Of a stretch of 14,464 bases of DNA, positions 1 to 6,018 are shown piece after piece (positions within the stretch are counted from its first letter, which is position 1; every line of letters begins with the position of its first letter). The notes under the pieces were generated by a model that saw only the letters and a list, made by a program, of their open reading frames with translations, searched no databases and was not told the origin of the DNA. The DNA is from Methanobacteriota archaeon. Lineage in GTDB: Archaea > Thermoplasmatota > Poseidoniia > Poseidoniales > Poseidoniaceae. A program made the translations under genes and the position numbers. Location: NCBI GenBank assembly GCA_002727515.1, contig PBXF01000013.1, positions 31,512 through 45,975 on the forward strand, read 5' to 3'.

Positions 1-48
1 GGATATGGTTTAATCCAGTTCGATGCATTAATACAAGCTGCAGGTTAG
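1..48 (+). CDS. C-terminal end of a truncated gene, possibly a subtilase (S8) tail
   Basis: Frame 1 is open from the window edge to a TAG at 46-48 and reads GYGLIQFDALIQAAG. It stops 2 nt before the convergent stop of the next gene, the same packing seen at other convergent gene ends here. The pattern Gly-x-Gly-Leu-Ile-x-x-Asp-Ala-x-x-x-Ala resembles the final helix of many S8 (subtilisin-like) peptidase domains, which often end in G-x-G-x-[IV]-[DNQ]-A-x-x-A-[VL]. Only 15 residues are visible, so both the existence of the gene and the family are tentative. Confidence 0.4.
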   Translation, partial: GYGLIQFDALIQAAG

Positions 49-50
49 AC

Positions 51-728
51 CTATTTTGCGAACCAAGCAACAATTGTCCCACCAAATAATGGTGCAAATG
101 CCAAATGATGAGTATCGTTGGTGGATTTGATTAATTCCATCCACTTGTTAAAACCGACAACTTCTGGATCAGTTGTATCTCTATCACCGACAGGAGGCGT
201 TGGTTCGATTGTAAGAAGTATGCCATTCTTATTCAGAATTTTTAGCATAACTTCGACATCATCTGCTAGTTTTACCATAGATGAGTTAACAATTATTGCA
301 TCTGCTTCTGGAAAGATAGGGGGATTGCCAGATTTGGTAATTTTCCATGCTATTAATTCACCAGCTAATAATGCAGTTGACCCTACAACTATGTTAGTAT
401 CTACGCTTTCATATCTATCGCAAAGTCTCTTTAGAATAACTGCGAATCTATTTCCTTCTTCGATTAATTGGACTTTAGATTTTGACTCGTTTTCGGAAAG
501 GTGGTGTAGAATCCAAGAAGAAAGATGTCCGATTCCTGCTCCTGCGAATATTATCTTATCAGGATTTAATCTCAAGACTGTATCTCGGATTCTCCTTCTA
601 ACGGAAATCGACCATGTCTCTAAACCCATATGTTCCATCTGTATGCCAAGATTGGCCTCGACTTCTGGCTCATCGCGAGATAGTTCTTTGTCCGCTGCCA
701 ACAAAGCAGCTAAAACTTCTTCTCGCAT
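51..728 (-). CDS. Rossmann-fold, SAM-methyltransferase-like protein
   Basis: The 225-residue protein has a recognisable nucleotide-binding strand-loop-helix at residues 59-72 (IIFAGAGIGHLSSW), matching methyltransferase motif I. An acidic second-strand end (VQLIEEGNRF, 86-95) follows at the right distance for the ribose-binding acid. A later strand, DAIIVNSSMVKL (143-154), and a hydrophobic strand at 169-175 (GILLTIE) complete a class I methyltransferase-like layout. The usual motif IV catalytic signature is not obvious, so substrate and activity are unknown; it could be an O-methyltransferase relative or a non-catalytic fold. The N-terminal 50 residues are charged and helical. The ATG at 728 has no Shine-Dalgarno, so a leaderless or short-leader transcript is likely. 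The long open frame on the opposite strand is rejected because this frame carries the coherent fold. Confidence 0.7.
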   Translation of the reverse strand: MREEVLAALLAADKELSRDEPEVEANLGIQMEHMGLETWSISVRRRIRDTVLRLNPDKIIFAGAGIGHLSSWILHHLSENESKSKVQLIEEGNRFAVILKRLCDRYESVDTNIVVGSTALLAGELIAWKITKSGNPPIFPEADAIIVNSSMVKLADDVEVMLKILNKNGILLTIEPTPPVGDRDTTDPEVVGFNKWMELIKSTNDTHHLAFAPLFGGTIVAWFAK

Positions 729-820
729 GGCACTGGCATCGAATACTTGTTGTCAAGTCTTTGTATTAGCCGACAGCCTCAAAGGTAAAGCGATAGGCCA
801 AGAAAAATGGAGAGAGGGTA
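729..820. promoter_or_regulatory. Divergent promoter region between methyltransferase-like and zinc-finger genes
   Basis: This 92-bp gap separates two divergent starts. A weak TATA-like stretch (ttgtatta, 761-768) lies about 36 nt upstream of the minus-strand ATG and about 57 nt upstream of the plus-strand ATG. The plus-strand gene has a purine-rich Shine-Dalgarno-like run (ggagagaggg) 2 nt before its ATG; the minus-strand gene has none. Element assignment is by eye only. Confidence 0.35.
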
Positions 821-1591
821 ATGAGTGATGATTTATCATTTGAGAATGATGAAGACATCGTCCAAAATGTCGCCGATTGCCCAAATTGTAACGAACCCTG
901 TGGACACCAGATTTTGAAAGAAAAGATTGTAAAATCCGGGGTTAACTACCTTCTAAAATGTGACGAATGTGACCATGTTCATAATTATCAAATTCGTGAA
1001 CCAAAGCCTGTAGATGTCACTTTTTTACTAAGTGAAGGAGCAAATACTGTAACGGTTAAGATAGTTGTTGATGATGACGAAGTTCTCAATGTTGGAGATA
1101 TTTTCGAATATTCTGACGCTAGTTGGCAAATAAACAGAATAGAGAATGAAGAAAACAACCCCGTCTCAAGTCTAATAGCGACAAAGGTGTCAAGAGTTAA
1201 TGCCGTACGCTCAGATGTAGTTATGGTTCGATTAACTCTAACGATGGGAGAATATTCAGAAAGCGATTCAATATTCGTGGACAGAGATACTATCTTTCAA
1301 GCTGGTTCGATTTATGATTACGATGGAACCAAATGGAAAATACGAGCAATTCATACAGGTGCTGGCAGAACACTATCTGGAAGGGTTGTCGCCCACGAAA
1401 TCAAACGAATGTATCTTCATGAGCCTCCAAAACAAGAAGATTTTACACCAAGGACTCCAAGAGAAAGAAGACAAGCCTGGAAAGAGGGGAAACTTGGCAA
1501 CAATCCAAATCCCATTATTCCTGATGCAGAGAAAAAAGGAAAACCAAAACCTGGTAAACAAGGTCGTAGAAAAAAGAAAAAACGCTACTAA
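821..1591 (+). CDS. Archaeal zinc-finger protein, HVO_0476/COG1326-like, with duplicated domain and basic tail
   Basis: The 256-residue protein begins with an acidic stretch and then a zinc ribbon: C20-x2-C23 and C47-x2-C50, with H52 and H54 nearby (CDECDHVH). This resembles the N-terminal ribbon of the uncharacterised archaeal HVO_0476 family. After the ribbon, two similar segments are visible, about residues 72-108 and 136-178. Each runs through a strand, an acidic patch, a hydrophobic-Gly-x-Ile/hydrophobic-Tyr turn (VGDIFEYSDASWQINRI and AGSIYDYDGTKWKIRAI) and a Trp-centred strand, so I read them as an internal duplication. The last ~45 residues are rich in Lys, Arg, Pro and Gly and end in a near-polybasic run, suggesting nucleic-acid or ribosome contact. 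The start is supported by an upstream purine-rich run. The family function is not known, and I infer only a probable RNA/DNA-associated role. Confidence 0.75.
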   Translation: MSDDLSFENDEDIVQNVADCPNCNEPCGHQILKEKIVKSGVNYLLKCDECDHVHNYQIREPKPVDVTFLLSEGANTVTVKIVVDDDEVLNVGDIFEYSDASWQINRIENEENNPVSSLIATKVSRVNAVRSDVVMVRLTLTMGEYSESDSIFVDRDTIFQAGSIYDYDGTKWKIRAIHTGAGRTLSGRVVAHEIKRMYLHEPPKQEDFTPRTPRERRQAWKEGKLGNNPNPIIPDAEKKGKPKPGKQGRRKKKKRY

Positions 1592-2608
1592 TCAAGGACG
1601 ATTAGTCCAAGGCAGTAAAAACGATTTAACTATTTGAGTGCCTATTGTTGGATTTTCTTGCAGTCTTCTAATAGAATATTCATACCATTTTTCTCCATAT
1701 GGAACATATACACGTGTTCTATGTCCTTCCTTCGACAATTTGCGCCTTAGGTTACCACGAACTCCAAGTAACATTTGAAATTCGTAGCCTGGTCCTTTGT
1801 TATCTCGTTTAGGCCCTGAATTTTCTCTTGGATCTGGTATATTTGGCCCCATGCCTCTAGATTTTAGGGCATCGAGTGCATAATTGACTACTGGATAATC
1901 GTGGCTTGCAATTCCAACATAAGAACCGGCGTCTAGCATTGCATCGATGGCCTCATTTGTGGCATCAATTATTGGCTTTCTTTCTGTGTGGGATATATCA
2001 CTTGGTTCCAAATATATTCCCTTGCAAATTCTATAATCTGCTTTTGCCCCTAATTTTTGTTTTATCTTTTTTACATCATCGACGGTTCTGAATAATCTTC
2101 CTTGTAACACCACACCGACGTTTTCTAATCCTTTCGAGTGCATATCTAACATAACTTGTATTGTTGCATCTGTAACTCTGTGGTCTTCCATATCCAAACG
2201 TACAAACAAATTATTGTCATTAGCCATTTTTACCAAAGTTTCAATATTTTCCATTCCTTGTTTCTCGTCTAACAATAACCCAAAGGCTGTTGGTTTAATA
2301 GATAAATTGGAGTCTAACTGATTCTCAATAATCGCTTTTACGACATTTTTGTATTCTTCTAAGAAAAATTTGGCTTCTTCCATTGATTTTATCTCTTCAC
2401 CTAGTACATCGACAGTAAAGCAAGATCCTTCAGATGAGAGTCTCTTCATCACTTTAACCGCATCATCTAAAGTTGGTCCTGCAACGTATCTTCGACTTAC
2501 CCAGCCAACAAACCATTTGGGCATTCGAATGGTCATCGCCACAATCAGACGAGAGAAAGCTGAGACCATGAGTAAAGCCAAGAATCGACAATTATTGACC
2601 GTTTTCAT
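1592..2608 (-). CDS. Proline dehydrogenase (monofunctional, FAD-dependent)
   Basis: The enzyme oxidises proline to delta-1-pyrroline-5-carboxylate using FAD, passing electrons to the respiratory quinone pool. The 338-residue sequence follows the bacterial monofunctional PRODH (Thermus type) barrel throughout: SRRYVAGPTLDDA (38-50), LSIKPTAFG (102-110, with the FAD-proximal Lys105), FVRLDMED (135-142, Asp139), VGVVLQGRLFRT (164-175), KGIYLEP (196-202), ASHD (234-237), YEFQMLLGV (275-283) and VYVPYG..WYEYSIRRLQE (300-318). Arg314-Arg315 are the expected carboxylate-binding pair. Compared with Thermus there is a Gly/Pro/Asn-rich insertion at about 252-274. Its ATG overlaps the dtdA stop (ATGA, 2605-2608), so it is translationally coupled to dtdA. 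No P5C dehydrogenase lies in the window. The stop abuts the convergent stop of the zinc-finger gene. Hydrophobic residues at 8-24 may help peripheral membrane association. Confidence 0.92.
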   Translation of the reverse strand: MKTVNNCRFLALLMVSAFSRLIVAMTIRMPKWFVGWVSRRYVAGPTLDDAVKVMKRLSSEGSCFTVDVLGEEIKSMEEAKFFLEEYKNVVKAIIENQLDSNLSIKPTAFGLLLDEKQGMENIETLVKMANDNNLFVRLDMEDHRVTDATIQVMLDMHSKGLENVGVVLQGRLFRTVDDVKKIKQKLGAKADYRICKGIYLEPSDISHTERKPIIDATNEAIDAMLDAGSYVGIASHDYPVVNYALDALKSRGMGPNIPDPRENSGPKRDNKGPGYEFQMLLGVRGNLRRKLSKEGHRTRVYVPYGEKWYEYSIRRLQENPTIGTQIVKSFLLPWTNRP

Positions 2609-3519
2609 CCGATGATTTGAGACCTACGTAGTAATGGAATCTCTAATTCTTCAAGCAAACCTCTTATTGCTTGCCGTTGCCATCCCTTGAACGCTTTCTT
2701 GTCCATACTGCAGACTATATCTCCTCCAGGGAATGCCTTTTTTGTTGCAGCAACTGCTCGTCGAATACTTGTTTCCCACATACCTGTAACGTTTTCATCA
2801 TCATCTCTTTCAAAAGGTAATGCGTATGTTGCAAGCATATGCCCTAACCAAACGTTCTCATGTAAACCTAATGCGTTAGCTCTCGGCGCATAGTGTCCTC
2901 CACCAAGAGTGATTACAACTTGTCCTTCTCCGTTCCATGTACCCAAACCGTTTGAGCCATCTAAGCCTAATCCCCTGTATATTATTCCGGCTAGAACTTT
3001 TGCTGCTCCGAGGTGACCCCATGTTTCAGATGTTGAGCCAATTTCGATAAACAGCGAAGGGGTTTCAATCCATGGTCCATGATGGGTTGTCTCCAAACTC
3101 AATTCAAACTCATCGAAGTCGAGGTCTATTGCGTTCAATTCTCTCCACCAAGCTGCTAATCTTGGATTAGGAGGGGGGCAATCTGCAGCCCTCCCACCAA
3201 ATCTAGGAGTCTCATTAATCGGAACTTGCATAGTGCCAATGGGGTGCAATGTAAGCGATGGATTCCCACTTGCTGCTGAATGCCTTGACGGAAAAATAAT
3301 CTCATCGGGTTTCTCGCCTGTTACAGACTCCCATCTTTTATCTAAATCATCCTCCCAAAGACAGCCATCATCCACCCACCACATTCGTGCATGTTTGTAT
3401 GAAAACGCCTTTCTGCCTTCTACTTCAGGTAATTTAATCCAATCAGCCAGTTTCAATAATTCATCAGCCTGATTGGTTGACGCAATATCTCCACCAGACA
3501 CAAGAATTAGGCTGACCAT
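2605..3519 (-). CDS. dtdA: D-aminoacyl-tRNA deacylase DtdA (GEK1/DTD2 family)
   Basis: This enzyme hydrolyses D-amino acids from mischarged tRNAs and is the archaeal/plant type of chiral proofreading enzyme. The 304-residue length is typical. Family landmarks seen are SRHSAASGNPSLTLHPIG (78-95), the histidine motif THHGPW (145-150), PSLFIEIGST (154-163), a GHLGAAKVLAGII helix (168-180) and GGGHYAPR (206-213). These contain the conserved His, Glu and Gly residues associated with the active site. It is the first gene of a two-gene unit, and its TGA overlaps the ATG of proline dehydrogenase. The ATG at 3519 has no Shine-Dalgarno, but an AATAAATT-like box lies about 20-28 nt upstream on the minus strand, as expected for a leaderless archaeal mRNA. 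Confidence 0.93.
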   Translation of the reverse strand: MVSLILVSGGDIASTNQADELLKLADWIKLPEVEGRKAFSYKHARMWWVDDGCLWEDDLDKRWESVTGEKPDEIIFPSRHSAASGNPSLTLHPIGTMQVPINETPRFGGRAADCPPPNPRLAAWWRELNAIDLDFDEFELSLETTHHGPWIETPSLFIEIGSTSETWGHLGAAKVLAGIIYRGLGLDGSNGLGTWNGEGQVVITLGGGHYAPRANALGLHENVWLGHMLATYALPFERDDDENVTGMWETSIRRAVAATKKAFPGGDIVCSMDKKAFKGWQRQAIRGLLEELEIPLLRRSQIIG

Positions 3520-3584
3520 GTAATTCCGAGTGTGTTGAATTTATTGAAGCAATTGTTCAAGTTCTGAACACCTTGGCAGTAAAC
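3520..3584. promoter_or_regulatory. Divergent promoter between dtdA and propeller-like gene
   Basis: The 65-bp gap between divergent ATGs contains one AT-rich box (plus strand gaatttattga, 3537-3547). On the minus strand it reads TCAATAAATTC, placed about 20-28 nt upstream of the dtdA ATG, consistent with a leaderless transcript. It lies about 38-48 nt upstream of the plus-strand ATG, so the same box could serve both directions with a short plus-strand leader. Assigned by eye. Confidence 0.4.
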
Positions 3585-4442
3585 ATGTCGGGAGCGCCAT
3601 GGAGACATTTGCAGTATGTAGGCGCTGAGATAATAATAGATGTCGAAGGTAATATAACGGCAAATGACATCACTGCACGACCGTTTCCGACTGAAATTAC
3701 ACAAGCAGCAATTTGTAATTCAGGTTTAGTCGCCACATGGGTCGACCATGAATTACGATTGGCTAGAATGGCATTGATTGATGTAAATGAAAAATTGGTA
3801 GATGGCATTTCACGCTCAGCATTACGAGTCAGCGAGAGTAACACCCCTGTTGCTGGTTCGATATGGTCTCATACGCTTGATGCAGAACCAATTGCCTTAG
3901 CAAGTAACGGCGAACACATTGTTTTTGCACTTTACACAAGAGGTGTTTATTGCATCAAATGTGATTCGACTGAATTATGGCGACAACCAATAATTGGTTC
4001 AGAAGAATCTAAACTTCCCGGCCAAAATTCGATTTCAGCCTTGACAATTAATGACGAACACGTAGTCATATGGACAAGAGGGGGAACATATCGAGTTCAT
4101 TCCCTAGAAGATGGAGAGATGATCTCCGAAAACAGTTTAGGTGTAGATTGCGATGTAGAAAATGTATTCTGCAGTGAAAATAGGTACCTCATAAGTTCTA
4201 GAGATGGTTGGGCATGGGAATTAGTCGATGGACAAATTACTGTTGCAAGAAAATTAAGAGGCACTATTCAAGACGCATTATACCATGAAGGGGAATGGAG
4301 GATTATTTCTTGGAGGGAAGACATCATCCTGTCAAAGCCCGAGACTTCAAAACGTGTTGAATTGGGAGTACAGTTGATAATAGAAGAAGGAAAGTGCCTT
4401 GTTTTGGACAATCAAGGTACTAAATCAGCCCACATGGGTTGA
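3585..4442 (+). CDS. Beta-propeller-like protein of unknown function
   Basis: I do not recognise a named family. From the ATG at 3585 the product is 285 residues; a TTG four codons upstream (3573) is open but less likely. The sequence is almost entirely short beta strands broken by turns: repeated patterns such as hydrophobic-Ala-x-Asn-Gly-Glu-His-Ile-Val-Phe-Ala-Leu, a WTRGGTYRVHSLEDGE segment and an SRDGWAWELVDGQ segment. These are spaced roughly 40 residues apart and resemble PQQ/WD-type propeller blades. There is no signal peptide or membrane segment, so it is probably cytoplasmic. Two Cys-containing positions (YCIKCD) form a CxxC in the middle. The gene is divergent from dtdA and its stop lies 2 nt from the convergent stop of rps27ae. 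A scaffold or protein-interaction role is only a guess from the fold. Confidence 0.7.
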   Translation: MSGAPWRHLQYVGAEIIIDVEGNITANDITARPFPTEITQAAICNSGLVATWVDHELRLARMALIDVNEKLVDGISRSALRVSESNTPVAGSIWSHTLDAEPIALASNGEHIVFALYTRGVYCIKCDSTELWRQPIIGSEESKLPGQNSISALTINDEHVVIWTRGGTYRVHSLEDGEMISENSLGVDCDVENVFCSENRYLISSRDGWAWELVDGQITVARKLRGTIQDALYHEGEWRIISWREDIILSKPETSKRVELGVQLIIEEGKCLVLDNQGTKSAHMG

Positions 4443-4444
4443 TT

Positions 4445-4615
4445 TCACTCTTTCATTTCTGTGTATCCACATCTGCCACATGACTTTCTGTTTGCGTGAA
4501 TAGCCAGAAATACACCAGGGCCACACTTTGGACAGAACTCAGATTTTCTCACGAGTTTTCCGTCTTCAACTGAATACTTAGACCACTTTGCAGCCGCTTG
4601 AGGACCATCTGACAT
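4445..4615 (-). CDS. rps27ae: 30S ribosomal protein S27ae
   Basis: Translating the minus strand gives a 56-residue protein that starts [16 protein letters not shown] and ends GYTEMKE. It carries the four-cysteine zinc ribbon of S27ae: C28-P-K-C31-G-P-G and C46-G-R-C49-G-Y-T-E, with the family's conserved VFLA-x-H-x-x-R between the knuckles. It is a small-subunit protein near the A-site/beak region in archaea and eukaryotes; here it is free, without a ubiquitin fusion. The ATG overlaps the S24e stop by one base (TGATG), so translation is likely coupled. It is the last gene of the rpo7-spt4-rps24e-rps27ae operon. Confidence 0.95.
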   Translation of the reverse strand: MSDGPQAAAKWSKYSVEDGKLVRKSEFCPKCGPGVFLAIHANRKSCGRCGYTEMKE

Positions 4616-4962
4616 CAAGCTTCACCTCCAGCATCTTCACTTGTATCTTCTTCTGCAGCGGGCTCGTCTGTAGTTGCGTTTGATGAACGTAGTTCTGAAA
4701 ACCTGTTGTGCACGTATTCTGGTTCTACTTTCATTGACTCTTGGTCAGCATAAATAAATGCTGAACCTGTTGTGATTCCGACACCGAATCTGGTGTTTAC
4801 ATGTTTGATTACAATCAAATCTTTGTTGGCACCTGGTTCCATTGATGCAACCATATCTAACATCTCTGCACGAGATGGTGTTGCTTTACCTTCGTGATTC
4901 CAACTGAACTCGATTTCTATTCTGTTTAGTAGTGAGTTTTCTTTTCTATCTTTTGACTCCAT
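4615..4962 (-). CDS. rps24e: 30S ribosomal protein S24e
   Basis: The 115-residue product matches S24e. It opens with a short charged lead, then [21 protein letters not shown] followed by SRAEML, which is the conserved family core with [31 protein letters not shown] then forms the second half of the fold. The last ~25 residues are an acidic, Ala/Glu/Asp-rich tail not found in minimal S24e proteins. The ATG is preceded by a strong Shine-Dalgarno (AAGGAGG at 4976-4970, seven bases upstream), which overlaps the stop codon of spt4. S24e-S27ae is a conserved archaeal gene pair next to rpo7/spt4, which supports the call. Confidence 0.95.
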   Translation of the reverse strand: MESKDRKENSLLNRIEIEFSWNHEGKATPSRAEMLDMVASMEPGANKDLIVIKHVNTRFGVGITTGSAFIYADQESMKVEPEYVHNRFSELRSSNATTDEPAAEEDTSEDAGGEA

Positions 4963-4974
4963 ATTTTTTCCTCC

Positions 4975-5178
4975 TTATCGAACATTTACCTTTAGTGCGT
5001 AATTACCAGCAACTTCGATATTTAATCTAGCTGCGATATCTGACCTTGAAGGGTCAATGATTACTACGTATCCTGACCAATCAGTTGAAACTGGTGCGGA
5101 AGGATGGCGGTGGCATTCAGTGGCATCGTCTGCAAGTATCAAATGACATTCGCTACATGCAAAAGGGTTCTTTGCCAT
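4975..5178 (-). CDS. spt4: Transcription elongation factor Spt4 (RpoE'')
   Basis: The 67-residue protein is the small partner of Spt5 in the processivity clamp over RNA polymerase. The zinc-ribbon start AKNPFACSECHLI and the C-terminal DWSGYVVIIDPSRSDIAARL followed by NIEVAGNYALKV match archaeal Spt4 end to end. The knuckles are C8-x2-C11 and C22-x2-H25, so the usual fourth cysteine appears replaced by histidine. An upstream in-frame ATG at 5208 would add ten residues. I prefer 5178 because a near-perfect GGAGGAG (5190-5184) sits 5 nt before it and the family starts here. That Shine-Dalgarno lies in the last codons of rpo7, whose stop is 2 nt before this ATG, so the two genes are coupled. Confidence 0.93.
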   Translation of the reverse strand: MAKNPFACSECHLILADDATECHRHPSAPVSTDWSGYVVIIDPSRSDIAARLNIEVAGNYALKVNVR

Positions 5179-5180
5179 AA

Positions 5181-5735
5181 TTACTCCTCCTTTTCTTCGT
5201 GAATCCACTCGTGACTTCCTAGACCTGTTTGCTTACATGTAAGACCAATCTTAGATCTCCTTGGGTCACTTGTATCTGGGGACAGAGATACTACTCTTCC
5301 CCTAACTGAACTTCCAACTCCGATTCTTTTTCCGGATTGGCGTCCTTCAACAAGGCCCATTCCTGTATTAATGTCAACATGGTCTTCCATAATTTGTGAT
5401 TTGTGAAGCAAGGCTTCCATTGGACCAATTCGTACGAATGCTCCGAAATCATTGACCTCTGTTACAGCACCTTCTACTACTTCATAATCTTCAATGCAAT
5501 AGAGTACTGCGTCGAATTCTACCTGCTGGTAAATTGCACCATCACCATGGATAATTCGTCCTCTGTCGATGGGTTCGTGATTAGTTGTAACCAAAACAAA
5601 TCTGTTTTGATCATCGAATCTTCCTTCGAAAGCAGTAGCTGCTAATCTATCAATGTGTTCGTTTAGGGATTTACCCTTCCTAATATACTCCGCTGGAATA
5701 CGGATTGTGTCTCTTTTCCTGACTACTTTGTACAT
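5181..5735 (-). CDS. rpo7: DNA-directed RNA polymerase subunit Rpo7 (RpoE')
   Basis: Rpo7 forms the RNA polymerase stalk with Rpo4 and binds emerging RNA. From the ATG at 5735 the product is 184 residues and begins MYKVVRKRDTIRIPAEYI, typical of the family. The N-terminal half (about 1-78) is the tip/RNP-like domain with GRIIHGDGAIYQQVEFDAVLY at its end. The C-terminal half is an S1 domain beginning at about residue 84 (YEVVEGAVTEVNDFGAFVRI, then GPMEALLHKSQI). A GTG at 5744 could add three residues. The ATG is preferred because GAGGTGG (5747-5741) ends 5 nt upstream of it. First gene of a four-gene operon; its ~150-nt leader is highly structured (see 5736-5890). The stop codon sits inside the spt4 ribosome-binding region. 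Confidence 0.95.
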   Translation of the reverse strand: MYKVVRKRDTIRIPAEYIRKGKSLNEHIDRLAATAFEGRFDDQNRFVLVTTNHEPIDRGRIIHGDGAIYQQVEFDAVLYCIEDYEVVEGAVTEVNDFGAFVRIGPMEALLHKSQIMEDHVDINTGMGLVEGRQSGKRIGVGSSVRGRVVSLSPDTSDPRRSKIGLTCKQTGLGSHEWIHEEKEE

Positions 5736-5890
5736 TTTTTCCACCTCTGGAATCTCTCATGAGTAAAGCGGTAGGACGAAGGAGGTTTCTAACCTCATCC
5801 GTCCTTCACCGGCTATACCTCGGGAGAGATAGGTGACCGAAGTCATTCCGTCCACCAACGACCCCTATTTGAATGATACCCAAGAATAAA
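5736..5890 (-). ncRNA. Candidate structured 5' leader (or small RNA) upstream of rpo7
   Basis: On the minus strand three hairpins lie almost end to end. Hairpin 1 (5856-5832) pairs GGTGG..C with G..TCACC around a GAA/TTC top. Hairpin 2 (5831-5816) pairs TATCTC with GAGGTA around a TCCC loop. Hairpin 3 (5811-5769) is long: CGGT/ACCG, GGACG/CGTCC and GAGGTT/AACCTC stacked with a small asymmetric loop and a 3x3 internal loop, closed by an AGA loop. Two helices contain G-T pairs on the minus strand that would be A-C mismatches on the plus strand, so the minus strand is favoured as the transcribed one. The TATA element at 5901-5920 would start a transcript near 5886, making this the rpo7 leader. 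It matches no archaeal RNA class I know: not RNase P, SRP RNA, tRNA or a clear C/D or H/ACA guide. Confidence 0.55.
5742..5835 (-). promoter_or_regulatory. Alternative long-range helix that would cover the rpo7 Shine-Dalgarno
   Basis: CACCTATCTCTC (5835-5824) is complementary to GAGAGAT (5758-5752) and AGGTG (5746-5742), giving 12 Watson-Crick pairs interrupted by a five-base bulge (TCCAG). The AGGTG half is the core of the rpo7 ribosome-binding site. The upstream strand is made from the 3' arm of hairpin 1 and the 5' arm of hairpin 2, so those hairpins and this helix cannot coexist; hairpin 3 is left intact inside. This is the geometry of a translational on/off switch. It was found by manual pairing without energy calculation. 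Confidence 0.4.
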
Positions 5891-5900
5891 GGCTCCTTCG

Positions 5901-5920
5901 GATTATTTTTTATAAAAAAA
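5901..5920. promoter_or_regulatory. Near-symmetrical TATA element of the rpo7 / surface-protein divergent promoter
   Basis: The stretch gattatttttt followed by tataaaaaaa reads as an archaeal TATA box on both strands. On the minus strand it would place transcription starts near 5886, giving an rpo7 leader of about 150 nt. On the plus strand it would start near 5936, giving a leader of about 83 nt before the ATG at 6019. Between 5936 and 6018 I see a short gcctaaaggc repeat and a GGGGG run that can act as a Shine-Dalgarno, but no other element. Confidence 0.55.
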
Positions 5921-6018
5921 ATTGCTATTTTTGGCATGATGAAATCAGACGCATATTTGGCTCAGTAAGCCTAAAGGCCTAACTACCTCTAAAGACCTCC
6001 TTTGTGTGGGGGAAATTG

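Noticed and set aside
118..828. 236-codon open frame on the plus strand opposite the methyltransferase-like gene
   Set aside because: Ser-rich low-complexity translation with no fold pattern; the minus strand has a clear Rossmann motif, and this frame would overlap the start of the zinc-finger gene.
3507..3844. Minus-strand open frames over the propeller gene start
   Set aside because: They overlap the dtdA promoter and the coherent plus-strand gene, and their translations show no family or fold signal.
5176..5208. Longer spt4 starting at ATG 5208
   Set aside because: The extra ten residues are not family-like, and a strong Shine-Dalgarno directs the start at 5178.
5736..5890. tRNA, SRP RNA, RNase P RNA or guide RNA in the rpo7 leader
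   Set aside because: No T-loop, no SRP tetraloop/asymmetric loop pattern, no RNase P core sequences, no clear C/D boxes and no ACA at a hairpin base on either strand.
6004..6018. GTG start for the giant surface protein
   Set aside because: ATG 6019 is followed by a normal signal peptide and preceded by a GGGGG run at suitable distance.
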